Below, piece after piece: positions 55,176-64,000 of a stretch of 64,000 bases of DNA (position 1 is the first letter of the stretch; each line of letters begins with the position of its first letter). The stretch comes from Strongylocentrotus droebachiensis (Eukaryota > Echinodermata > Echinoidea > Camarodonta > Strongylocentrotidae): contig JAVYIG010006544.1 of assembly GCA_035222895.1 (NCBI GenBank), positions 1 to 64,000 of the forward strand, read 5' to 3'. The notes beneath the pieces are model-generated. The model ran no database searches, was not told where the DNA came from, and saw only the letters and a list, made by a program, of their open reading frames with translations. Position numbers and translations under genes: made by a program.

Positions 55176-56439
55176 AACAAAGGACTTACGCATATTTATT
55201 GATCGCTGTGCTAGAAGATACAGAAACAAAAACGAGAGGCGTATGACACTTTACCTCGTCGTTTAAAAAAAAAACGCCGCGGTATTGCCGCGTCATAATT
55301 ATCTGAACGAGCCTTTACTTCTCAATGATGCAGCGAGTGCAACGGGCTTCAGCGCCTGGATTAACTTATAACGTAATTTATGTGCATCCTTAGCACCATC
55401 AATATATATACGATTCATCAAGATGATAAGAGGAAACGATTAACATTGTTACTTTACATTATGACTTAACGTCCTTCTGCGCCTTCCAAAGTAGTTTAGA
55501 AATAATTAGCCTGTATATATAACTCCCAGTGTTATACCACATGAAAATATCAAGGTTTTTGTTTGTTTTAATTTCTGGCTTTTGTAAAATTGTAAATGCA
55601 TAATGAACAAGATCTCAGAGGCATTTTAAGCGCGGCTCACACTCCATGAGCTGACTACGATCCGATTTTGAAAGACTTTGTGACAGCATTTTATATAAGC
55701 ATTCACACATTTGAAATCGTTACGGTAATGCCCGAGGATCAGGAAAGTCATAATGATTAACAAAATCTCAATTTTAAGGGATTTTATGCTTCCTTGGATG
55801 TGGAAAAACTAAATCGGCTCATAATCGTAATAGCGTCAGACCAATACTGCGATTGTCCACGATTTGAAGCCGATTCCGCTTTTATTCTGACAAGAGTTAA
55901 ATGCACTAAACTTCCGGTTGTTAATATTCTTATCATTGTTTAGAACTTAAATCAGGAGGAACATGTAGTGCAACGCTTTTTAAGTCAATTAAGGACAATT
56001 TCAAATTGCCTAAGGGATAGAAATCACGTTCAAATATTTCAATAGGGGACGAACAAGCTATTATGAATTGCGTAAGCTTGATTTTTGAAAATCTTTGCGA
56101 TGGTGCTATTCAACCTATGGGTTTACCGCGGTAAGACCATAGTATATATTGCAGTAATACAATGTGAGTATCTTTGTATAAGAACAGCAATGTCCCTGCA
56201 GGTTTAGTACGTACTCTACGTCATTTAGTTCAAAAACGTCGCAGCTCCAAGACCATCCGATAACAACAATAAGCTTAGTTCATAACATCAACATATTTCA
56301 AAATTCCATCAATGTCTAAAACGTAAATACATGGTTCTGAAAATAGACAATGAGCACCAAAAAAAAAAAAAATTGAAATCAGAAGTGTGAATCTGCATTT
56401 TTAAAGATATTTAAAATGTAATTATTATAGCAGTAGTTC
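55176..56439. other. Intergenic between units III and IV
   Basis: No gene. It is shared with 28560-28680, 29690-29850 and 31850-32276 and supplies the uninterrupted versions of two insertion sites (near 55302 and 55935). Confidence 0.6.
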
Positions 56440-56708
56440 AAACAGATTGAGCCTGCACAAGATCTTGGCGCTTGAACCTGTTAGAAGCAGCTCGAAATAC
56501 TTTCGAAGTTGAGCACTGCGAAACTCTGTCTATGTGATGACAATTATGAAGGGATATTAGCTCTTGAATGAAACTCTCTGTCTCTACGATGATATATGAA
56601 GGGAATAAATCTTAGCTCTTGAACTTAATGGATGCAGCTCGAAATATTTCGGGGAACCGTCACGAAACTCTCTGTCTCTGCGATGATATATGAAGGGAAC
56701 ACATCTTA
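56440..56708 (-). repeat. Tail array without an adjacent B gene
   Basis: Same layout as 49075-49329 and 59075-59327, ending ACATCTTA at 56708 where a B stop codon should follow; a LINE starts instead. Confidence 0.8.
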
Positions 56709-56935
56709 TGGTATGGTATGGTATTTATTGAATCATGCATCGCAGTCACATATACTGAATTGCACATGGATATACATTGCATTTTAAAAACGAGAGTACA
56801 AGTTAAAACAGCATAATTTAGATAATTATAAGTACACGTATTATGTCACATGTTTATCCTTAATTTTGTACCAAATCAGTAAAACAAAAGCAAAAATACG
56901 AAGGAAAAGATGTAGAGAAAAGAGGTTAAAAGGGG

Positions 56936-56940
56936 AAAGG

Positions 56941-56972
<32 letters not shown>

Positions 56973-57172
56973 GGAGAGGAGGGGAGAGGGAAGGAAAGTA
57001 AGAAAAAGAGAAAAAAATGATAAGAGACCGAGAGATATAGTGAAGAAAGAGAAAGAGCAGGAAAGATGGAGTAAGAGAGAAAGAGAGAGAGAGATGAAGG
57101 AGAGAGAGAGAGAGGAAGAAGAAAGAGAGAGAGAGAGAGAGAGAGAGATGAAGGAGAGAGAGAGAGAGGAAG

Positions 57173-57204
<32 letters not shown>

Positions 57205-57229
57205 TGAAGGAGAGAGAGAGAGAGAGGAA

Positions 57230-57260
<31 letters not shown>

Positions 57261-57787
57261 TGAAGGAGAGAGAGAGAGAGGAAGAAGAAAGAGAGAGAGA
57301 GAGAGAGAGAGATGAAGGAGAGAGAGAGAGAGAGGAAGAAGAAAGAGAGAGAGAGAGAGAGAGATGAAGGAGAGAGAGAGAGAGGAAAAAGAGAGAGAGA
57401 GAGAGAGAGAGATGAAGGAGAGAGAGAGAGAGGAAAAAGAGAGAGAGAGAGAGAGATGAAGGAGAGAGAGAGGGAGAGAGATGAAGGAGAGAGAGAGAGA
57501 GAGGAAGAAGAGAGAGAGAGAGAGAGAGAGAGAGATGAAGGAGAGAGAGAGAGAGAGAGATGAAGGAGAGAGAGAGAGAGAGGAAAAAGAGAGAGAGAGA
57601 GAGAGAGAGATGAAGGAGAGAGAGAGAGAGGAAGAAGAAAGAGAGAGAGAGAGAGAGAGAGAGATGAAGGAGAGAGAGAGAGAGAGGAAGAAGAAAGAGA
57701 GAGAGAGAGAGATGAAGGAGAGAGAGAGAGAGAGAGAGAGCGAGATGAAGGAGAGAGAGAGGAAAAAAAGAGAGAGAGAGAGAGAGC
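56936..57787. repeat. GA-rich minisatellite (~850 bp)
   Basis: GAGAGA runs are interrupted regularly by GATGAAGGAG and GGAAGAAGAAAG, a higher-order unit of about 60-75 bp. All long reading frames through it (Arg/Glu-rich on +, Ser/Leu-rich on -) are compositional. Confidence 0.95.
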
Positions 57788-57849
57788 TACAATAGGTAAA
57801 GAAGGGGGACGAGAGAAGGGGGATCTTGCCAACAATTACAAATTACATA

Positions 57850-58470
57850 CAAATTGACGATAAAAAGATATAATATGCATTGCAACATTGACATTACGAA
57901 TATAAGACATTATCAAAATGTATAAATGAGAATGTTTTCTTTTTTAACGCAGATGGTAGTAGAAACATTAAAAGATTATAATAACTACCCCTCTTTAAGA
58001 AAATATTTATAACAAAAACTAAATACAGGCGGATATAGTAGAGAAGCAAGATTCAAAAGGAGTAATTGCAGACCTGCGTAAACTAATAGTGTTAAGATAA
58101 AATAACGAGCAACCAGAGGCAATTTAAGATAATAAATGTAATTATGAAATCGACAGTATACAATACGAAGAGTAAAGATAATAAAAATGTTCAATCCAAG
58201 ATAGTTAATTGAATCTGAAATATAATGCATTAAGATTTGGCGAATTGTAGGTGTGTTCAGGCAAAGATTGCAATTTGAAAATTAATTATAATTAATAAAT
58301 TGTGATTGAAAAGAGGCTTTAGATATTAAACTGGCAATAATTCATGTAAAGAATGACGTTATTTGTATCTTGATACAGACATTGAAGTTATATTGAAGAA
58401 AAAATACATGTAATTCACAAAGTTTGGCAGTATTATGCTATCAAAAAAGTTGAACAAACCGGATGCCACA
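57850..58470. other. AT-rich segment inside the LINE region
   Basis: No coding sequence recognised; possibly LINE 3' untranslated sequence. Confidence 0.4.
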
Positions 58471-58975
58471 TCATGGCTGGTTCAAAAGCCTTACTAGATA
58501 GGGCAAAGCACCTTTTCTGTAGCTTTCTGTTCTACACTTGATTTCACGTAGCCTGTTGCTATGTCTCATTTGTCTTCGAGAACACTGGCTTTCCGATAAC
58601 CACTCACGAAAGTTACAGTAGAGGGACCTAGCAAAGTTAAAACAGAGCTCTTCTCTTCTGTCTCTCAGAGAGGACAGGTTACACACTGTGAGAGCCTGAT
58701 GGTAGGATTCATATCTTAGTCCTAATATTGTCCGCAGGGCACGTTTTTGGATTGACTCTATTTGAGCTTCCTGGTTTAGAGTTAGTGAGGAATACTACAC
58801 AACAGTATTCTAGAACTGGTCTTATGTAGGACGTAAAAACTGTGATCAAATCATGAAGTGGCATAGAGAAACGTTTGAGCATCCGTAGCAGATAGAGTTT
58901 CTTGGCTGCTTTTGATGTAATGCAGTTGACGTGTTCCAACCACCGAAGATCACTGCTAAGGACGACCCCAAGCAA
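58471..58975 (-). pseudogene. C-terminal reverse transcriptase fragment of the LINE
   Basis: Reads LGVVLSSDLRWLEHVNCITS, AAKKLYLLRMLKRF and SYIRPVLEYCCVV. A frame change near 58780 follows, then YDYES-type sequence and NLSSLRDRREELCFNFARSL to a stop at 58471. This is the tail after the RT catalytic core; the catalytic part is missing. Confidence 0.8.
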
Positions 58976-59016
58976 TTTAGCACTTGAACTTGTTTGACGC
59001 AGCTCGAAATATGTTT
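58976..59016 (-). pseudogene. Orphan end of a deleted family B gene
   Basis: Only the last ~13 codons (FRAASNKFKC and stop, read on -) remain, then the sequence jumps into upstream array sequence (GTTTAAAATGTAG). It marks a B copy lost by deletion or unequal exchange. Confidence 0.7.
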
Positions 59017-59074
59017 AAAATGTTTAAGATGTTTAAAATGTAGTTATTATAGCAGTAGTTCTTACGGATTGAGC

Positions 59075-59327
59075 CTGCACAAGATCTTGGCGCTTGAACC
59101 TGCTGGACACAGCTCGAAATACTTCCGATGTTGAGCACTGCGAAACTCTGTCTATGTGATGACAATTATGAAGGGATATTAGCACTTGAACGAAACTCTC
59201 TGTCTCTACGATGATATATGAAGGGATTAAATCTTAGCTCTTGAACTCAATGGATGCAGCTCGAAATATTTCGGGGAACCGTCACGAAACTCTCTGTCTC
59301 TGCGATGATATATGAAGGGAACACATC
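59075..59327 (-). repeat. Array of decayed B-receptor C-terminal tails (downstream of B4)
   Basis: Near-identical to 56440-56708 and 49075-49329; three units abutting the B4 stop codon. Confidence 0.8.
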
Positions 59328-60272
59328 TTAGCACTTAAACTTGTTTGACGCAGCTCGAAATATTTCGAGGAAGGTGTTGCGGAACTCCCTATCTCTATGA
59401 TGATATATGAAGGGATTGAGTGCGGCAGCAATAGCTACTGCTACCAGGACACAAAAATTTAGATAGGCCACAGAGGCCTCGCTCGCTAACGGCGTTACCT
59501 GAAGAATGAAGAACACGATGTATGGAGACCAAAAGAACACAAGGACACCGACTATGATGCCAGTTGTCTTGACCGCTTTGAGCCTGCGCTCCACCGCTGC
59601 CGGTGCGACGCGGTTATTTTGATCGTTGATTGTTTGATTCGCTATGGCTCTTGCTTGCTTGACAGCGATCTGCATTATGTGGAAGTTAGAGACGACTATC
59701 ACCAACAGTGTAAAGACCAAAAATGAGACGATGATCAAGCTGAATGTTATGACCCCGAGGCTATTGTGCGGTTCTCTATCGCGGTTGGCATTTGGAACTT
59801 CGTTTAGGTCAATGTAACCGAGTAATACGAGAAAGATGAGGCTAAGTATCCACATGGATGCTATCGCGTAACCAATGCGTTTCGGAGTAACCAATGTAGG
59901 ATACTTAAGCGGTTTTGTTACTGCAATATACCGGTCTACGGTAAGGGCAACAATGTGGAGCAGTGTACTCAAAGACAAAGTGAAACATGGATACCATAGT
60001 AAGGCCGCCATGTTAGAGTACCAGGTCTTTTGCGAGAATACGGCTGGGTAGCAGCCAAGAGCTAGAGCCACACTTGACACCATATCATTTACTGCGAGAC
60101 TTGTTAGGATATAGTTCGTCGGCGTTCGTAGATTGTAGTTTTTGTAAACGGCCAAGACGACGAACAAATTCCCAATGATGATGAACGGCGCCAGCACAGC
60201 CATAATTGTCAACATCAGCGCAAACAAAAGCCCACTGTCGTGCAGGTTTTCGGAATAGGTGGAATTCATCAT
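59328..60272 (-). CDS. Rhodopsin-like (class A) GPCR, family B copy B4
   Basis: Intact receptor of 314 aa. It has N3 in a sequon (NST), N35, D63 (2.50 Asp kept), DRY 113-115, FWSP in TM6 (W238, P240), NPFIY 286-290 and the common tail ending SNKFKC. Loop 2 keeps the longer IDLNEVPNANRDREP form found in B2. There is no loop Cys pair. Divergent partner of A7, 3 kb away. Ligand unknown. Confidence 0.93.
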   Translation of the reverse strand: MMNSTYSENLHDSGLLFALMLTIMAVLAPFIIIGNLFVVLAVYKNYNLRTPTNYILTSLAVNDMVSSVALALGCYPAVFSQKTWYSNMAALLWYPCFTLSLSTLLHIVALTVDRYIAVTKPLKYPTLVTPKRIGYAIASMWILSLIFLVLLGYIDLNEVPNANRDREPHNSLGVITFSLIIVSFLVFTLLVIVVSNFHIMQIAVKQARAIANQTINDQNNRVAPAAVERRLKAVKTTGIIVGVLVFFWSPYIVFFILQVTPLASEASVAYLNFCVLVAVAIAAALNPFIYHHRDREFRNTFLEIFRAASNKFKC

Positions 60273-62045
60273 TCTTTCCTTATTCTTTCTTCGTAAAACA
60301 ATCTACTTTATCTCCTTCTATCCTTCTCGAATGAGGATACGATGTATTATATTTGTTATTTAGCGCCTCGCTTTCGGATGTAAGCCGGTCGAATGCCCAG
60401 AAAACCTTTCCGCTGTCCGTCGCGAATCAAACGCCAGACTCGAAACACTCCAGTGTCTTAACAGATAGTTCTCGTAGGCACCGACATGGGCAGTCTGTTC
60501 GCTACGCATAAATCAATAAATCTTGCGTTATGTTGGTTCCCTGGTTAGGTATCAATCTTAAATCCGTGTGACCTTCAAAAAATTATCATCTGATGATGTA
60601 CATATCCGCGAGAAATTATAGACAAGGATGTGTAAGAGCCGTGTCCCAATCTGGAGTGCGGGTTGCTGAAACTCTTGAAATATATAAATACCTCAGAGAT
60701 AGATCTTTCTTTTGCTCGACTAAAAGAGCTGATGCAATTTCTGAAATCATAATCCAGACAAAAAACAAAAACAATTAAGTCAACATTGTCAGAACTCGTC
60801 CCCCTGATTTTGAAAATCCGGATCAGTCCTTACGAGGTAACTGAAGTCAAGATGTAAAGTTCATGAATTACGAAAACACAACATCTCATGAATAAAGTAA
60901 GGATCCGTCCTTCCTGCGTCTTTCACAGATTTTGTCTGATTCCGATAAATAATGATACTGAACCTGCCGGAAATGTTTCGATGATGGAGCTAGGGTATTG
61001 ACAGCATATACGTGCTACAACACGAAATGATCCGCGCTCCCTCTCCTTCCCTCCGTAAATTAGTACAAGAAAGCTGCGCTCGTCAGCTTGCTAAATGGGC
61101 GCACTTCAAAAGTTGTTATACCTGCGTCATATCATAGATCGATCATTTTGATTTTGAAAAGCCGAAGTTTAGTGTATGTAGTTCCTTACGGTAACGAAAT
61201 CACGCATTAATATAAGAATACACAATACTTTGACCTTATCGTGTAGTTCACTCATGTGTTATCGAGAACATGCGATAGAAGGTTTTAAATTAAAAGTAGA
61301 AACCGTAACAAAAGCAGTGTCAGTCAATCCATTCCAGTTATTAGAAACCAACCCTAGAATGTCATTAGATGTCATTGCATATCCGTCCTATAGTCTCGCT
61401 TTCTCACAGTCTTTTCCACTTTCCTCATTTGAGAAAAATTTGATGCCAGCAATATCGCATTTTACGTACATATTATAGGTCCAAAGGCCTTATTGTAATT
61501 ACCATTTTTGAGCGACAGCCTGGTAATTATGAAGGTGTTGATAATACTTGTAACTCTATCCTCATGAAAGACTTGGAAATCGGGGACGGGGGTGGGGTGG
61601 CACAATCGCCTCGTGCCCCCCTTTTTTAAAGGATTGTAGTATACAATTCTTTTTTTTTTATGAGGGGGGGGGGGGGGTACTAGTACAACTAATTTAACTA
61701 GAGGGGGTACAATATCGCACACACAAAAAGCTTATTATTATGAGTGAAATTAGAAGGGAAATTGATCAAAGAATAAAGAACGCTTCGCTGAAACCAGAGG
61801 GGCATTACCTCATAAGGTGGAGTGTGTGCGCGCGGGTGTGTATATGTGCGTGTGTGTGCGTGTGTGTGCGTGTGTTTGTGCGTGCATGATAAGGATATAT
61901 ATACATTAATATAGAGTATACTTTGCACTTACTGAGTCTCCGTAAATTATTTTGTAGAACCAAATAAATTTAGTTCTACATCCAATTTCTCTTGACCTCG
62001 TCAGTGCTGTCGTGCGTGTTTCCAAACATGCTGAAGATTTTTCTG
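60273..62045. other. Intergenic between divergent B4 and A7
   Basis: No gene. It is collinear with 50257-52032, including the G-run segment at 61570-61740. A GT tract lies at 61820-61880, longer than in other units, and the TGTAGAAC inverted repeat at 61953-61980. Confidence 0.6.
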
Positions 62046-62223
62046 CGTAAAGAAGGCATGAAGGCACTTCAAAGATAACCAGGTAAATCATTAAAATCCG
62101 CGTTTAATAGAAGAAAAAAACACCTGTAGACCGACAGCTTTAAGTCCTCTTCAGCTGACCTGGTAATGAGAAATAATGCCTTACAAAAAGGGCACTGTAG
62201 TGCATTAACTTAGTCTTGAGCCC
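62046..62223 (-). mobile_element. SINE remnant upstream of A7, head deleted
   Basis: The body matches 52033-52200, but the tRNA-like head is gone; sequence jumps from CTTAGTCTTGAGCCCG to TTTTCATACGACGTAC. Confidence 0.65.
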
Positions 62224-62602
62224 GTTTTCTTTTCATACGACGTACATAATTTATTCCATTTAAGGGAACAGCCCACCGTTGGATAGCCAGGCAGAGATTA
62301 TAACTGACAACCTGACACGAGCTAATAATCGTGGCGACTCTTAATTGAACACTTTGTCAGTATACAGTCACTCACATTATGCGGTGTATGGCGAGAATTG
62401 CATGATACGTTGTCCGGAGATGTTCCATTTTGGTTCTGCCATCGGCTCGATCATTGGACTTACCAGAAAATTAACAACCTTGCACTTACATTTAGTTCTT
62501 TAAACTGCCATTAACAGATTTTGATTTTGTTCATGTGCAGATATAACCCAGTGAATACTTTTGTCTTAATTAGCTTGGCCAGTCCTACTTTTTGAGAGAT
62601 TC
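62224..62602 (+). promoter_or_regulatory. Upstream region of A7 (distal part)
   Basis: A-type blocks are present (GGATAGCCAGGCAGAG near 62282, CCATCGGCTCG near 62441). The proximal part is displaced to 63181-63241 by the insertion at 62613. Confidence 0.4.
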
Positions 62603-62612
62603 AGATTCATCG

Positions 62613-63170
62613 TAGACTTTTGACAAGGCCTCGTGACTCTGGCTAAGCGGCTGAGATGAGTCTAGATACCCGGGCTGAACGCGCGACCGAGTGACGACCG
62701 TCACGAGGCCTTTTGCAATGTAGATATCACTGCTCCGCATGAATTATTCATAGATACATATTAGCATGCCAATACGCCAACTTTGGATTTATTGACCAAT
62801 CAGAACGGCGATCTCACAGTTGGCTTCGTTCGTGATTCGTTCCATGTAGAGGTCAGTGGTCTTAGGCCACGTACGTAATAGTTCATAGTAGGTCCATGTT
62901 CGTACTACGTGGAGTTTACTCTGTGTGTGTGTGTGTGTGTGTGTGATGGATACTATATGCTGACGTCGTGCGAGGATACGTTCGCTGATTGGACGTTACC
63001 ATTTCGGTAGAGAATTCCAGTCGGAAACAAAGGTTAACATAAGAAATCCAACCTGGATTGATAAAGGCTACTTGGCTGTGATTCTCGCACTGGCGTTCAC
63101 TCAGGTTTTCGCGATTAGTCTCTTTTTAGTCGCTCGGCGTCTATCAGACATGTGGCCTTGTTTAAAGGCT
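62613..63170. mobile_element. 558-bp element in the A7 upstream region, 10-bp TSD
   Basis: AGATTCATCG is repeated at 62603-62612 and 63171-63180; other A copies have it once. The ends ..ACTTTTGACAAGGCC and GGCCTTGTTTAAAGGCT form an imperfect inverted repeat. A GT run lies at 62922-62944. No coding sequence. A long duplication fits Mutator-like elements, but this is tentative. Confidence 0.75.
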
Positions 63171-63241
63171 AGATTCATCGCAGTTCACCGATTTGTATCT
63201 CAACTAGTCTATTTAATTGCATTTTAAAGAGTATCATCAAA

Positions 63242-64000
63242 ATGAATGAAAGTACGGAACCAGCTCTTTTCGCAGAACATCAATTTGCTGGCAAAATAGT
63301 TGTCATGGTATCTATTACTCCTTTCTTACCTTGCGTCATCGTCAGCAACGCCCTGTTAGTGTTAGCAGTTTACAGACAGTACAGCCTCCGAACGCCAACA
63401 AATGCCATTATTGTGAGCCTTGCGATCTCTAATCTCCTCGACGCCCTTGTTGGGATTCCACTGGATGTGTATGCAACCGTCTTTAAATTCGATGCATCGT
63501 GCTTCACTGAAGAAAATACTCCTTACTATGCTCTACCCTTGAGTGCACTATCTGGTGTTTCTCTTTGTCACATTATGGCATTGACTGCAGATCGATTCAT
63601 AGCTGTTACCAAGCCGTTGCGTTATGCCAGCCTGGTGACGTTTAGACGCATTGCCATCTTCCTAGGATGTGTTTGGCTTTTTTGTATTTTGTTGATCACC
63701 GCCCGATCTGTTATCTTAGCGCATGGATCACATACAAGTCAAGACCAGAATGAAACGGACTGTGGGGCTCCCATAACTGGGACATTGAACGTTACCTTCA
63801 CCTGGTTGATAGTTTGTGTGATCGTGATTGCAATGGTTGCGCTGCTTGCCATCAATGCTTTGATTCTTCACATCGCAGTGAAACAAGCGAGAAAGATTGC
63901 GAGCCAAAGAGTGATCATCCAGTTCCAACAGCAGCAACTCCCAGTACAAGATGACCGATTGAAAGCATTAAAGACTATCTCCCTTGTCGTGACAGTCTTC
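63242..64000 (+). CDS. Rhodopsin-like (class A) GPCR, family A copy A7 (cut by window end)
   Basis: Open from the ATG (after ATCATCAAA) for 253 codons to the last base, reaching the start of TM6. It has N2 in a sequon, N64 at 2.50, C87, DRF, TM4 Trp, C174 in loop 2 (NETDCGAP) and IAVKQARKIASQ in loop 3. Private changes include VSITPF in TM1 (Ser for the usual Cys), SLCH in TM3, and VWLFCILLIT and SVILAH in TM4. Whether TM7 keeps NPIIY cannot be seen. Divergent partner of B4; its upstream region is interrupted by the 62613-63170 element. Confidence 0.88.
   Translation, partial: MNESTEPALFAEHQFAGKIVVMVSITPFLPCVIVSNALLVLAVYRQYSLRTPTNAIIVSLAISNLLDALVGIPLDVYATVFKFDASCFTEENTPYYALPLSALSGVSLCHIMALTADRFIAVTKPLRYASLVTFRRIAIFLGCVWLFCILLITARSVILAHGSHTSQDQNETDCGAPITGTLNVTFTWLIVCVIVIAMVALLAINALILHIAVKQARKIASQRVIIQFQQQQLPVQDDRLKALKTISLVVTVF

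Larger units (their letters stand above)
56709..58975 (-). mobile_element. 5'-truncated LINE inserted in an orphan B tail
   Basis: On the - strand the element starts in the RT C-terminal region (about 58973) and ends in TACCATACCATACCA repeats at 56709. The left flank ACATCTTA and right flank TTAGCACTTGAAC are the two sides of a B gene stop region. The 3' part contains the GA minisatellite, which may be a separate expansion. Confidence 0.7.

Noticed and set aside
56866..57835. Arg/Glu and Ser/Leu reading frames of up to 319 codons
   Set aside because: Pure GA minisatellite; all frames are open by composition.
58977..59165. Small - strand protein ending in FRAASNKFKC
   Set aside because: It is the orphan tail of a deleted B gene read through array sequence.

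Overview
The window looks like a piece of an echinoderm genome, most likely a sea urchin. The reasons are AT-rich DNA, intronless rhodopsin-type receptor genes in tandem as in the sea urchin 'surreal-GPCR' expansions, a tRNA-headed SINE, a TTAA-flanked MITE starting AGGACAAGTCC, and many other transposon remnants. There are no bacterial-style operons, functional tRNA or rRNA genes, or CRISPR arrays. The species assignment is an inference from repeat and gene style.

The backbone is a tandem array of two related families of single-exon GPCRs. Family A is on the + strand (320, 317 and 317 aa, plus one copy cut by the window end). Family B is on the - strand (315, 308 and 314 aa). They form divergent B-A pairs about 2.2-4 kb apart, and the whole pair with its flanks has been duplicated: unit I (B1 pseudogene 26-952 / A1 4992-5954), unit II (B2 23398-24345 / A5 26576-27529), unit III (B3 49330-50256 / A6 52810-53763) and unit IV (B4 59328-60272 / A7 63242-window end). 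Between units I and II are three A-only repeats with broken receptors: A2 (9533, mostly deleted), A3 (14046, two nonsense codons) and A4 (17968, frameshift). An old tRNA-derived SINE sits 500-800 bp (about 1 kb in unit IV) upstream of every A copy, so it was present before the duplications. Downstream of each B gene is a short array of decayed 85-90 bp copies of the B C-terminal tail.

The region 32277-48479 is different. Comparison with paralogous flanks (about 55.9 kb and 22.6 kb) shows that this 16.2 kb block is inserted in receptor-array DNA, flanked by a CATT duplication and ending in AACAACA / TGTTGTT. Near each end it carries an array of a 36-bp repeat built on a 7-3-7 palindrome (GGTATAAGCGTTATACC). 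Inside are a spliced + strand gene (42.3-46.2 kb) with GMDQ, LQLDN and GHTHEDVDQ motifs, a spliced - strand gene (36.3-40.5 kb) ending in an EEGETEQQ repeat, and nested MITEs and LINE debris. I read it as a candidate giant DNA transposon.

Other insertions can be bounded by comparing the duplicated flanks: a PIF/Harbinger-like MITE (7164-7843, TTA duplication), hAT-like elements (29861-30813 and 33928-34490, 8-bp duplications), an element with 5-bp duplications (1747-3508), a 558-bp element in the A7 upstream region (10-bp duplications) and several 5'-truncated CR1/L2-like LINEs. All coordinates, motifs and boundary comparisons were read by eye; family names rest on remembered motifs and were not checked by database search.
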